From positions 1-59,047 of the forward strand of contig JQKK01000024.1 of NCBI GenBank assembly GCA_000746015.1: a DNA stretch of 59,047 nucleotides. The letters are read 5' to 3'. Numbering within the stretch: position 1 is the first letter of the stretch; each line of letters starts with the position of its first letter. Below the pieces are notes generated by a model. The model did no database searches. It saw only the letters and a list, made by a program, of their open reading frames with translations, and had not been told where the DNA came from. This document shows positions 16,195 through 24,690 of this stretch, piece by piece. The position numbers and the translations under genes are program-made. This DNA comes from Lachnospiraceae bacterium MA2020. GTDB lineage: Bacteria; Bacillota; Clostridia; Lachnospirales; Lachnospiraceae.

Positions 16195-16288
16195 ATTTTT
16201 CTTTTGAAGATTAGAGTTTATAATTCTATTTAGTATTACTCCAATTTTGTACCAATAGATTTGAAGCATCTTTTTTAGATTACTTAAA

Positions 16289-16322
16289 GTGGACAAATTT
16301 ATCCACATTGATATTGTATACT
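16289..16322 (+). promoter_or_regulatory. second copy of the WYL palindromic operator with -10 box
   Basis: GTGGACAAATTTATCCAC (16289-16306) is the exact reverse complement of the site at 12660-12677. TATACT (16317-16322) follows ten bases after it. The matching distance to the -10 (nine and ten bases) argues for a shared regulator binding over the -35 region. Confidence 0.7.
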
Positions 16323-16367
16323 AAGATTGTAGATTAAAATATGTATTCAACAATGAGGTAAGTGAAT

Positions 16368-17345
16368 ATGTATACTAAACAAACGAAAAAGATGCTCCCT
16401 TTAATAGTCCTAGAAGTTTTGCGGCGATATACTGATGAGAATCACAGATTATCTCAAAAAGATATTGAGAAATATTTGTCAGAAAAATATGATATGGTCG
16501 TTGATCGTCGTTCGATTAGAAGAAGTTTAACGGATTTGATGGATATGGGAATTGATATTCAATATAGTGAAATTACTAGAAAAGTGAAAGATAGTATGGG
16601 CGTGGATGAAGAGCAATCAATACTTACAGATTTCTATATTGAGAGGGAATTTTCTAATTGTGAGATAAGGCTACTAATCGATGAGCTTATGCATTCAAAG
16701 TATGTTCCTACTAGACAAAGAAGGCAATTAATAGAAAAACTAGAAGGATTATCCAATATCTATTTTCGCAAAAGTCTGACTCAAGTAATCGATGTTGAAA
16801 TAGTAGAGAATCAATTATTCTATACTATTGAAGTAATTGATAATGCAATTTTTACCAACAGCAAAGTTAAGTTTTTGTATAGAAATTATCAAATTGGTAA
16901 AGGAAATCGAGTGGGCTTTGAAGATAGTGAATATTATGTTACTCCATATGAGATGAGGGTAGTTGACGGTGATTATTTATTAATATGTGATGATGGGACG
17001 GACGAACTTAGCTTGCGAATGGATTATATCTCAGAAATATGTATAGTTAATAATAATGGAAAAGGTGTTAAAAGAAGAGCTAGTCACAATTATGAAAAAA
17101 CTATTATGTTTGCAATTTCAGAATCTATGATTTCTTTACTTGTTGAGCAATTTGGAAGTAACAAAATAAGAATTGAAGGAAAAGATGATGATGTTACAGT
17201 ATGCATTAGTGCTAATGAAAAATCGGCAGTAGACTTTGCAGTAAAATATTCAGATATGGTAACCATAATATCGCCTGAGTCCAGCAGAAAAAAAGTTATG
17301 GATAGATTGCGTAAAGGATTGGATAGATATATGGTAGCATCGTAG
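16368..17345 (+). CDS. WYL-domain transcriptional regulator
   Basis: The 325-residue product has an N-terminal winged helix (residues 8-65: PLIVLEVLRRYTDENHRLSQKDIEKYL, DRRSIRRSLTDLMDMGI), a dimerising helical segment and a WYL domain (about 145-235: VKFLYRNYQIG, EYYVTPYEMRVVDGDYLLICD, LRMDYISEI). It is clearly paralogous to the gene at 21469. The ATG at 16368 follows GAGGTAAG; a GTG at 16362 is also in frame. A strong terminator follows. The palindrome upstream suggests autoregulation or cross-regulation with 12729. Confidence 0.85.
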   Translation: MYTKQTKKMLPLIVLEVLRRYTDENHRLSQKDIEKYLSEKYDMVVDRRSIRRSLTDLMDMGIDIQYSEITRKVKDSMGVDEEQSILTDFYIEREFSNCEIRLLIDELMHSKYVPTRQRRQLIEKLEGLSNIYFRKSLTQVIDVEIVENQLFYTIEVIDNAIFTNSKVKFLYRNYQIGKGNRVGFEDSEYYVTPYEMRVVDGDYLLICDDGTDELSLRMDYISEICIVNNNGKGVKRRASHNYEKTIMFAISESMISLLVEQFGSNKIRIEGKDDDVTVCISANEKSAVDFAVKYSDMVTIISPESSRKKVMDRLRKGLDRYMVAS

Positions 17346-17369
17346 CAAAAAAATATGTAGTTAATCAAG

Positions 17370-17401
17370 AAGGATGTGCAAAATAACGCACATCCTTTTT
17401 T
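17370..17401 (+). terminator. terminator after the WYL gene, overlapping the next promoter
   Basis: AAGGATGTGC (17370-17379) pairs perfectly with GCACATCCTT (17388-17397) around AAAATAAC, with a six-T tail. The hairpin occupies the -35 region of the promoter for the AAA+ gene. Confidence 0.85.
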
Positions 17402-17402
17402 G

Positions 17403-17430
17403 TAATATTTAATCATAAAGAAGCAGAACA
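17403..17430 (+). promoter_or_regulatory. probable promoter and start region for the AAA+ gene
   Basis: TAATAT (17403-17408) is followed by AATCATAAAGAAGCAGAACA. The same -10-gap-TCATAAAGA(AG)CAGAA layout occurs at 12687-12712 and 23966-23990. Transcription probably starts in TCATAAAG. Confidence 0.5.
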
Positions 17431-17458
17431 ACGTTAGTTATAAATGTGGAGGTACTTT

Positions 17459-19501
17459 ATGAGGTTTTATAGAATAAATATGTACATTAACATAGAATGT
17501 GAGGATGATAGAGAGTCTCAAAACACTAGAAGAAGTAGAAAACTGATAGACAGGACTTTTGCTGAAAGTATTGCGGCAAAAAGTGAAGAGTATGCGGAGA
17601 AGATTGCGGATAAAGGATACTTATTTTTAGGTTGTACAACGCAGGCTTTATGTGTTTTTGGAATGATAATACGTGAAAATATGGATGTTGAAAAGTATAT
17701 AAACAACTATTCCAATTATACACATGTTGGAGTTAATGAAATTGATATTCGAGAAACTACATTAAATGATTTTGTACAGTTGTTAAATGAAGCGGATAGA
17801 AATGGTTACATTTATGATGATTATGAAGTTTTGAGAGAATATGAATTAACAGAGCTTATCAGACCAAATCATAGAGGAGGTGGGATTTCTTATAGTGAGG
17901 ATATAATAAAAGTGCGAAATAGAGAGGCTATCTATTTATCAGCAAAAACATATTTTACAAAAGAAACATTTATACCTGAATTGGATAGGATTTTCACTAA
18001 AACTAACAGAAAAATAGCTTATGGTCATCCTGTAGATTATCTGATAGAAACGGATGATGAAAGAACACAGAACGGAATGATTCAGCTTCTACTTCAGGCA
18101 CTTTATAGTGTAGGACGAATTGAAAACCGCAGATACTGTACACTTGATGTAGAGCCTGAAATGAATTTTTCGAAGCGGGCAGCCGAAGCGTTATATAAAA
18201 GTTGCGTAGGTGGAACTGTTATAGTCGATTTTTATACATATGAGGAGAATGATGATGATCTGGCTCACGGAGAGTATTCCTTCATGGAGGATCTATGCAG
18301 GATTATCAAACGTCATTGCAGTGATGTGTTGACTGTATTATGCTTGCCACGTGAATGTAAGAATCTTAAGGCAAAGATTTATGAAAATACAGGAAAATGC
18401 ACATTTGTAGAAATAAAGGAATCACTGGCTGTTGATGATGAGGCTGTTATGTACCTTAAAAGACGGGCAAAAGAATATAAGGTAAGGACAGATAAACAGC
18501 TATTGCAAAGTATAGAAAAAGGAAATGGCTACCTGGCACCTGATCTAAATGCAATTTTTGACGAGTGGTACAGCAGAAAGCTTAAGAATACTATATATAG
18601 TCAATATAAAGATTTTGCTGATGCTAAAGTTGAATCCATAAAAAGAAAACCTAAAGGAGCGGCATTTGACGAACTGGAGTCTATGATTGGTCTTTCTTCA
18701 GCAAAAAAAGTAATTTATCAGGCACTTGATAGTTATAAGGCTCAGAAGATTTTTAAAGACAAGGGTATGATGGAAGATACGGCCTGCAATCATATGATAT
18801 TCACGGGAAATCCAGGCACAGCGAAAACGACTGTCGCAAGACTATTTGCAAGGATTCTCAAAGATAATGAAGTGCTTTCAAGAGGACATATCATTGAAGT
18901 AGGTCGTGGAGACCTTGTTGGAAAATATGTTGGCTGGACAGCACAAATCATTAAAAAAAGATTTAAGGATGCAATTGGAGGAATACTATTTATAGATGAA
19001 GCTTATTCGTTAGTAGATGATAGAAATGGTTCGTTTGGCGACGAAGCTATAAATACAATTGTTCAGGAAATGGAAAATCATAGAGATGATGTAATTGTTA
19101 TCTTTGCCGGATATCCTGACAAGATGGAAGGATTTCTTGATAAGAATCCTGGGTTAAGATCACGTATAGCGCATTATATACATTTTGAAGATTACAACTC
19201 AGATGAGCTCTGCCAGATTGCAGAGTTTATTGCTTCACAAAAGGGATTGGAGCTTGATGATGGGGCTAGAGAAAAGATTAAGATAATCATGGATAATGCA
19301 AGGGAACAGGCAGACTTTGGAAATGGACGTTTTGTAAGAAACGTGATTGAAAAAGCAAAGATGGCACAAAACTGCAGGCTGGTTCGTATGGACTATGATT
19401 CAGTTACGATTGATGATGTAAAACGTATATGTGCAGAGGATATAGTAATACCCATGAATGAATCAAGAAAAACTAACCATAGAATAGGTTTTGCTGTGTA
19501 A
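17459..19501 (+). CDS. CbbX/SpoVK-like AAA+ ATPase with a large unknown N-terminus
   Basis: The 680-residue product carries a C-terminal AAA+ module (about residues 405-650). It shows Walker A GNPGTAKTT (about 449), Walker B GGILFIDEAY (about 510), the GFLDKNPGLRSRI arginine-finger region and GNGRFVRNVIEKA sensor 2. This is the CbbX/SpoVK class, which remodels target proteins as hexamers. The first 400 residues match nothing I know; they are acidic and mixed alpha/beta and may bind the target. The ATG at 17459 follows GTGGAGGT. It lies in its own transcription unit between WYL regulators. Confidence 0.85.
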   Translation: MRFYRINMYINIECEDDRESQNTRRSRKLIDRTFAESIAAKSEEYAEKIADKGYLFLGCTTQALCVFGMIIRENMDVEKYINNYSNYTHVGVNEIDIRETTLNDFVQLLNEADRNGYIYDDYEVLREYELTELIRPNHRGGGISYSEDIIKVRNREAIYLSAKTYFTKETFIPELDRIFTKTNRKIAYGHPVDYLIETDDERTQNGMIQLLLQALYSVGRIENRRYCTLDVEPEMNFSKRAAEALYKSCVGGTVIVDFYTYEENDDDLAHGEYSFMEDLCRIIKRHCSDVLTVLCLPRECKNLKAKIYENTGKCTFVEIKESLAVDDEAVMYLKRRAKEYKVRTDKQLLQSIEKGNGYLAPDLNAIFDEWYSRKLKNTIYSQYKDFADAKVESIKRKPKGAAFDELESMIGLSSAKKVIYQALDSYKAQKIFKDKGMMEDTACNHMIFTGNPGTAKTTVARLFARILKDNEVLSRGHIIEVGRGDLVGKYVGWTAQIIKKRFKDAIGGILFIDEAYSLVDDRNGSFGDEAINTIVQEMENHRDDVIVIFAGYPDKMEGFLDKNPGLRSRIAHYIHFEDYNSDELCQIAEFIASQKGLELDDGAREKIKIIMDNAREQADFGNGRFVRNVIEKAKMAQNCRLVRMDYDSVTIDDVKRICAEDIVIPMNESRKTNHRIGFAV

Positions 19502-19569
19502 ATATTATGTTTGTGTAAAAGTACCTAAAATAAGAATAGCATAAGATATAATCTTAAGTGGAGGATAGT

Positions 19570-19914
19570 ATGTCCAAAATAGGTGTATTCTGGGTTATAG
19601 ACGATGACAATTGTGGAAAAGCTCTTATAGCAGAAGTGTTTCGGGAGGATGCAATGATAGGCATCTCTAAATCCGGTAATAATTATAATCACAGGCTTTT
19701 GTGGGATTACATCAAACCTCATGGGTGTAATAAACCCTATGATTATTACCCGAGGGGAAGGGCAGAGCTTAGTAAAAAGGGTAAACCGATCATATACATG
19801 AATAAGAATATCGATGAAAGCTTCCTGGAACTGATAATTGCTAGATTTGAACTTGATGAAATACCGAAGATTCATTATGACGGAAGTAAGCATTATAAAT
19901 GTTATTTGGATTGA
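19570..19914 (+). CDS. hypothetical protein, 114 residues
   Basis: The product starts MSKIGVFWVIDDDNCGKALI and is rich in aromatic and charged residues (RLLWDYIKPHG, YDYYPRGRAEL). I do not recognise the family. The ATG at 19570 follows GTGGAGGATAG; a GTG at 19558 is in frame but lies in the ribosome binding site. A TATAAT at 19547-19552 could drive it. It precedes the DUF2779 gene by 44 bases on the same strand. Confidence 0.6.
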   Translation: MSKIGVFWVIDDDNCGKALIAEVFREDAMIGISKSGNNYNHRLLWDYIKPHGCNKPYDYYPRGRAELSKKGKPIIYMNKNIDESFLELIIARFELDEIPKIHYDGSKHYKCYLD

Positions 19915-19958
19915 TGTGGGAAATAAAGATCTAGATAAATATTAAAGGGGTTCGGGAT

Positions 19959-21443
19959 ATGGATAATAATATTGAACTAAGTAAATCTAGGTATTGTAAA
20001 GGTGTTCAGTGTCCCAAGATTCTTTGGATGGATAATAATATGCCGGAAAAGGCAGAAGTTTCAGATAATACAGCTATGGAAGTCGGCAGTAAAGTCGGAG
20101 AGCTTGCTCGTTCATATTTCGGAGATTACAAGCTGGTTAATTATAATCCGGATAAGGTTATTATGTCCGAGAATACAAAACAGTTGATTGAAGAGGGAAC
20201 AAAGACTATTGCTGAAGCATCATTTTATATCGATTCTTTGTTTTGTGCGGTTGATATTTTGAATAAAGCTGGTGATGGGTACGACATTATTGAGGTAAAA
20301 AGCTCTACAGAGATAAAGGACATTTATATCGATGATGTGGCATTTCAATATTATGTTCTTAGAAAATGTGGAATAAACGTGAGTAAGATCTATATCATGC
20401 ATATTGATTCTACATATGTCAGAAATAGCGAGCTTGAATTGGATAAGTTATTTTCTTTAGAAGATTTTACAGAAGAAGCTAAAGAAAAATATGATGAAGT
20501 TTTTGGAAATATTGAATACATTCGTGCATTTATAGATGTAAATGATGAACCGGAAAAGGATATAGATATATGCTGTGAAGTTCCATATTTGTGTGGATAT
20601 TATGGTTATTGCAGCAGACATTTACCGGAACAATCCGTTTTTGATATCAGACGGCTTAAAAAGGCAACAAAATATGATTATTATCACAATGGAATAGTGA
20701 CTTTTGAGGATGTTATAAAGAAACATCCAAAACTCAGTGATAAACAACTTCAGCAGGTAGAGACAGCATATTATGATAAAAGGGATTTAGTTAATATTGA
20801 AGGGATAAAAGAATTTATAGATACCTTGAAGTATCCTCTTTATCATCTGGATTTTGAGACTTTTCAGCAGGCTATACCGGAATATGATGGGTTGAGGCCT
20901 TATGAGCAGATACCATTTCAGTATTCACTTCACATTGAATATGATGACGGTTGTCTCGAACACAGAGAATTTTTGGCAAAGGAAGGAACAGATCCAAGGA
21001 GAAGGCTGGCTGAGAGTCTTTGCAGAGATATTCCTGCAAATGTATGTGTATTAGCTTACAATATGGCATTTGAGCGTAGTGTAATAGCGAGATTGGCAGA
21101 TATTTTCCCAGACTTATCAGTACATTTGTTGTCTATACGAGATAATATTCATGATCTGATGATTCCCTTCCAAAAACAGCATTATTATACAAAACAAATG
21201 CAGGGATCATACTCTATAAAATATGTCTTACCAGCATTGTATCCTGATGATCCCGAACTTGATTATCATTCATTAAATGGGGTTCATAACGGTAGCGAAG
21301 CTTCAGCAGCTTTTGCAACGCTTGAAAATCACACTCAGGAAGAAATAGAAGAAATCAGAGATAATCTTTTGAAATATTGTGGTCTTGATACATATGCAAT
21401 GGTAAAAGTCCTTGCAAAACTTAAGGAAGTAAGCAATAGGTAA
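19959..21443 (+). CDS. DUF2779 protein: Cas4/RecB-like nuclease domain plus a DEDD-like exonuclease domain
   Basis: The 494-residue product begins with LSKSRYCKGVQCPKILWM, the entry motif of Cas4/RecB-like PD-(D/E)XK nucleases. It continues with AVDIL and IIEVKSST (about residues 92-113), the D…ExK catalytic core. Cys pairs near 205-225 (CCEVPYLCGYYGYC) may hold a metal or Fe-S cluster. The C-terminal DUF2779 part has LYHLDFETF (about 296), AYNMAFERSVI, QGSYSIKYVLPAL and YCGLDTYAMV, a DEDD-type 3'-5' exonuclease pattern. Both nuclease cores look intact. It leads the operon with the WYL gene at 21469 and probably acts on nucleic acids in repair or defence. Confidence 0.85.
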   Translation: MDNNIELSKSRYCKGVQCPKILWMDNNMPEKAEVSDNTAMEVGSKVGELARSYFGDYKLVNYNPDKVIMSENTKQLIEEGTKTIAEASFYIDSLFCAVDILNKAGDGYDIIEVKSSTEIKDIYIDDVAFQYYVLRKCGINVSKIYIMHIDSTYVRNSELELDKLFSLEDFTEEAKEKYDEVFGNIEYIRAFIDVNDEPEKDIDICCEVPYLCGYYGYCSRHLPEQSVFDIRRLKKATKYDYYHNGIVTFEDVIKKHPKLSDKQLQQVETAYYDKRDLVNIEGIKEFIDTLKYPLYHLDFETFQQAIPEYDGLRPYEQIPFQYSLHIEYDDGCLEHREFLAKEGTDPRRRLAESLCRDIPANVCVLAYNMAFERSVIARLADIFPDLSVHLLSIRDNIHDLMIPFQKQHYYTKQMQGSYSIKYVLPALYPDDPELDYHSLNGVHNGSEASAAFATLENHTQEEIEEIRDNLLKYCGLDTYAMVKVLAKLKEVSNR

Positions 21444-21468
21444 GGCGATATTGGAGGAGGTAAGATAA

Positions 21469-22521
21469 TTGGGACGACAGGCAAAAAAGCTAAGTCTTTT
21501 TAATACATTAGAAATATTGAAAACATATTCGGATGAAGATCATAGACTTACGCAGACGGAAATACTTGAACTGCTCAAACGTGACTATGAAATGGAAGTG
21601 GACAGGAGAACGATTAAGAGTAATCTTATGGATCTCATCGAACTCGGTTATGAAATAGAGTCACAAGAAACAAATAGAATGATCCGCAATGAAAAGTCCG
21701 GTGTGGTAGAAGAAAGTAAGATTATGTCGAGTTTCTACCTTGTCAGAGAATTTTCAAAGCCTGAATTACGACTGCTGATTGATTCTTTACTTTTTTCCAA
21801 GCATTTGCCGTATAGCCAATGCAAAGAACTCGTGGAGAAAATTGAGAAGCTGTCTAATAAATATTTCAAATCACACATGAGTTATATCAGGACTATGCCA
21901 GAAGATAAAACTAATAACAAGCAGGTTTTCTATAACATTGAAGTACTTGATGAAGCTATAAGCAAGGGCAAAAAAGTATCGTTTAAGTATTTAGAATACG
22001 GCACTGACAAGAAACAGCACATTAAATGCCGGGAAAATGGCGAAGAAAGAGTTTATGTTGTAAGTCCGTACCAGATGGCAGCTAAAGAAGGAAAGTATTA
22101 TCTGATCTGTAACTATGATAAATATGATGATGTATCAAATTACAGGGTAGATCGTATTACTGATATTGAGATTTTAGATGAAAAGGTGAAACCGTTTGAA
22201 AAGCTGCAATGGTCGAATGGGCAGCGGCTTGATTTATCGGAATATATGAAGAAACATGTATATATGTATTCAAGCTCTGATTCCAGGGTAAAGTTCAGAA
22301 TAGTCAAGGCAATGATAAGCGATGTTATAGATATGTTTGGCAAAGATGTTAGCTTTTATAATGAAACAGCCGATAAAGTATGTGTGATGGCAAATGTAAA
22401 TGAATCTGCGATGATACAGTTTGCAAAAAGCTATGCACCGGACGTAGAAGTGCTTGAGCCGTTGACGCTACGGGAGCAGGTGAAGGAAGAGCTTAGGAAA
22501 GGATTGAAAGCGTATGAATGA
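21469..22521 (+). CDS. WYL-domain transcriptional regulator (TTG start)
   Basis: The 350-residue product is a close paralogue of the one at 16368. It has a winged helix (residues 8-65: LSLFNTLEILKTYSDEDHRLTQTEILELL; DRRTIKSNLMDLIELGY) and a WYL domain (about 160-240: VSFKYLEYGTD, VYVVSPYQMAAKEGKYYLICNYD, YRVDRITDIEIL). GGAGGAGG eight to ten bases before TTG 21469 supports this start. It overlaps the next gene by eight bases, so the two are co-translated. No palindromic operator was seen before it, and it probably depends on the DUF2779 operon promoter. Confidence 0.85.
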   Translation: MGRQAKKLSLFNTLEILKTYSDEDHRLTQTEILELLKRDYEMEVDRRTIKSNLMDLIELGYEIESQETNRMIRNEKSGVVEESKIMSSFYLVREFSKPELRLLIDSLLFSKHLPYSQCKELVEKIEKLSNKYFKSHMSYIRTMPEDKTNNKQVFYNIEVLDEAISKGKKVSFKYLEYGTDKKQHIKCRENGEERVYVVSPYQMAAKEGKYYLICNYDKYDDVSNYRVDRITDIEILDEKVKPFEKLQWSNGQRLDLSEYMKKHVYMYSSSDSRVKFRIVKAMISDVIDMFGKDVSFYNETADKVCVMANVNESAMIQFAKSYAPDVEVLEPLTLREQVKEELRKGLKAYE

Positions 22522-23173
22522 AGCATTGTCATTTTTAATTCAGTGTTTTTTCGGGGAGATTAGTGATCCGTATCTTGCAGCAATAGATAAGGCGTATTTT
22601 GATATGCAAACGCATACCATAACAGGAGCGAAAAATGCAATTTTTGAAATGAGATGGATGGAAACTGAATATCTTTATGATAGGTTGAAGAACATCAGAG
22701 ATAAAAATAACTATGATGAATGGCATCGTGAAACATCGCGCGAAATGAAGGAAATGAATACATCAATCAAACTCACATACGGGCAGATTCAAAAATGGAT
22801 AAATATGTCCGTTAAATATCTATACACCCTAAAGAGATTAGGAATTGATAAGATAGATGATTATTTCATCGAATACAAAAATGATTTTCATGCCCCGCTA
22901 GATTCATATGTACTTTCCGCTATTGGTGAAAAAGTAAGCTGGAGTAAAATAGAAGATTACGATGAGTATAAAGAGATAAGTCATAAAATTTCATTTGAAG
23001 ATGAGTATAGAAAATGGTCAGAATATGCAAAAAATGCCAGAATGAATAAAGATGGATTAGAAAAAAAATCTGATAAAGGGAGTTACAAAAGATTTATACA
23101 AGATAATTTTTCCGATAAAGGAAAAGAATATTGTGGTAAAATCCGTTGGCAGACGAAAGCAAAAATGACTTGA
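22514..23173 (+). CDS. unknown protein, paralogue of the 27045 gene
   Basis: I do not recognise a named family. The 219-residue helical product shares an ordered motif set with the protein at 27045: (N/D)YDxWHxxxxxE, then YGxxQKxxNMxxKYLxxL, then H(A/V)P(L/I)DSYxxxAI. This set is spread over about 90 residues, so they are true paralogues. The conserved His and Asp could be catalytic or could bind a ligand. It overlaps the WYL gene by eight bases and is followed by the CX5R phosphatase-like gene. Confidence 0.65.
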   Translation: MNEALSFLIQCFFGEISDPYLAAIDKAYFDMQTHTITGAKNAIFEMRWMETEYLYDRLKNIRDKNNYDEWHRETSREMKEMNTSIKLTYGQIQKWINMSVKYLYTLKRLGIDKIDDYFIEYKNDFHAPLDSYVLSAIGEKVSWSKIEDYDEYKEISHKISFEDEYRKWSEYAKNARMNKDGLEKKSDKGSYKRFIQDNFSDKGKEYCGKIRWQTKAKMT

Positions 23174-23228
23174 AGTAAAAAATATCGAAGATAATTATCA
23201 ATATATTTTTTTGAACGGAAAAGTGAAA

Positions 23229-23765
23229 ATGAAGCATAAACTGAAAAAATATTTAATACACATCTTTGCTGTTCCTGCATTAACCTATGATGTGTTTGAT
23301 ATTCCATTAGATAACTGTGCATTTATCATTTGTACGAATCGTAGTAATTACACTATCGATAATATAATACAGAAGAACAAACTTGTATTAGATTTTCTAG
23401 ATGTAGAGGATGCAGATTTACCGAGGGCTTTCAACAGAGGGCATGCAAGGAAAATCATACAGTTTCTTTTGAATTTACCAAGTAACGTTTCTGATATATA
23501 CGTTTGTTGCTCTAAAGGTGGTTCAAGAAGTGCTGGATGTGCAGCAGCGTTACTAAAGATGTCAGGGAGAAATGACAAGAAGGTGTGGTTAAATCCGTAT
23601 TATACTCCAAATATTCTTGTGTATAAGATACTTTGCAGAGAATATGGGATATTTATGCCGGATTGGCGTGTCGACTTGTTGAATAAACTGAATGAATGGG
23701 CATTTAGAAAAGCACAGAAAAAAGGTAATTCTGGAAAGCACGAGCGATGGCAAATCTTATTTTAA
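23229..23765 (+). CDS. CX5R (dual-specificity/tyrosine) phosphatase-like protein
   Basis: The 178-residue product has VCCSKGGSRSAGCAAALL with Cys94-X5-Arg100-Ser, the P-loop of cysteine-based phosphatases. It is preceded by a hydrophobic strand (DIYVCC) and followed by a long helix, as in compact dual-specificity phosphatases. The substrate could be a phosphoprotein or a phospho-nucleotide. I prefer ATG 23229 over TTG 23211. It lies 55 bases after the paralogue gene in the same direction, and its own end overlaps a 49-residue ORF. Confidence 0.7.
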   Translation: MKHKLKKYLIHIFAVPALTYDVFDIPLDNCAFIICTNRSNYTIDNIIQKNKLVLDFLDVEDADLPRAFNRGHARKIIQFLLNLPSNVSDIYVCCSKGGSRSAGCAAALLKMSGRNDKKVWLNPYYTPNILVYKILCREYGIFMPDWRVDLLNKLNEWAFRKAQKKGNSGKHERWQILF

Positions 23766-23896
23766 AAGAAAATATCTACGTTGGACTACTTGACTGGTTA
23801 GCAGAAAGAGAAACATTTTATCTGATAAAAATCCATACAGCAAATCCCGTCGGAAGAGCAAATATGGAACGGATGATTGATAGATATTGGCGATAA
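23747..23896 (+). CDS. small protein, 49 residues
   Basis: The ATG lies 19 bases before the phosphatase-like stop codon and opens a frame MANLILKENIYVGLLDWLAE… ending NPVGRANMERMIDRYWR. The composition looks coding, and the overlap suggests translational coupling. A terminator follows 38 bases later. I do not recognise the family, and it may be the tail of a decayed gene. Confidence 0.45.
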   Translation: MANLILKENIYVGLLDWLAERETFYLIKIHTANPVGRANMERMIDRYWR

Positions 23897-23933
23897 TAAA
23901 TAGTCTATGATGAATTAAACTAGGAATTTCTTA

Positions 23934-23966
23934 GGGATGTGCACGAAAATGCACATCCCATTTTTT
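23934..23966 (+). terminator. terminator ending the DUF2779-WYL-phosphatase operon
   Basis: GGGATGTGCA (23934-23943) pairs perfectly with TGCACATCCC (23950-23959) around CGAAAA, with a six-T tail. As at 17370, the hairpin covers the -35 position of the next promoter. Confidence 0.85.
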
Positions 23967-23990
23967 ATACTTATCTCATAAAGAAGAGAA
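23966..23990 (+). promoter_or_regulatory. probable promoter for the 24016-28743 operon
   Basis: TATACT (23966-23971) overlaps the end of the terminator T-run and is followed by TCATAAAGAAGAGAA. This is the same start-region word as at 12698 and 17413. Confidence 0.5.
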
Positions 23991-24015
23991 CACGCAGCTG
24001 AAAGGAGCCTAGAAT

Positions 24016-24648
24016 ATGGAAAATGTTAAATTCGTTCGTTCAATAGAAAACGGTAATGAAATAAACTTGTATTTTAAGATTTGTGATAAATTATCGGATT
24101 TTGTACGTAAAAATACCTGCTATACAGAGAGAGGACTGAGCTTGTATCTGGACAAGCATAATGAGTATTGCTATATAATCAGACGTTCTGAAAATTATGA
24201 AACAATTCAGAAAGACTTGGTTGAAACTATCGAGAGAATCAGCAATGAAAAAGATGATGCCTACTTCTATAACCATCTTATAACTGATAACGGTTATCCC
24301 AGATCACCAAGAGAAATTCATGCGCTCATGAGAACAGAATATGGACTCGCAGACATCGATGAAGCGGAGAATGATGAAGAGTCTGATAACAAGGATTTGG
24401 ATATAGAGTGGTGGACAGCTCATTTCTTCATACAATTCGGAAATTTATTATTTGATAAAGTAGATGCAGGAAACGATATGATTCATACAGCAGCTTCTAA
24501 ATCTGAAATTACGTCTCTTTTGGATATGATTAAATCTATCGATAAAATTGTTATCGTTGATGATGTAAGGAAGTATGGACCTGAAGATATTAAGAAACTA
24601 CATGAGGAGCTGGATTCAACTGAGGATGACACAGAAGATGACGATTAA
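24016..24648 (+). CDS. hypothetical acidic protein, 210 residues
   Basis: The product is unrecognised. It starts MENVKFVRSIENGNEINLYF and has a central WWTAHFFIQFGNLLFDKV segment. It ends in a strongly acidic tail (STEDDTEDDD), with a second acidic patch at about residues 115-130. Such tails often serve protein contacts or electrostatic mimicry. GAAAGGAGCC precedes the ATG. It is the first gene of a six-gene co-directional run. Confidence 0.65.
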   Translation: MENVKFVRSIENGNEINLYFKICDKLSDFVRKNTCYTERGLSLYLDKHNEYCYIIRRSENYETIQKDLVETIERISNEKDDAYFYNHLITDNGYPRSPREIHALMRTEYGLADIDEAENDEESDNKDLDIEWWTAHFFIQFGNLLFDKVDAGNDMIHTAASKSEITSLLDMIKSIDKIVIVDDVRKYGPEDIKKLHEELDSTEDDTEDDD

Positions 24649-24690
24649 AGTGCAAGTTGAAATTGATGGAACTGAAAAGGTGGTGAGAAT

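Noticed and set aside
23229-23765. Arsenate reductase or low-molecular-weight tyrosine phosphatase as an identity for the CX5R protein.
   Set aside because: In those families the CX5R loop is near the N-terminus; here it is at residue 94 after an alpha/beta domain, as in dual-specificity phosphatases.
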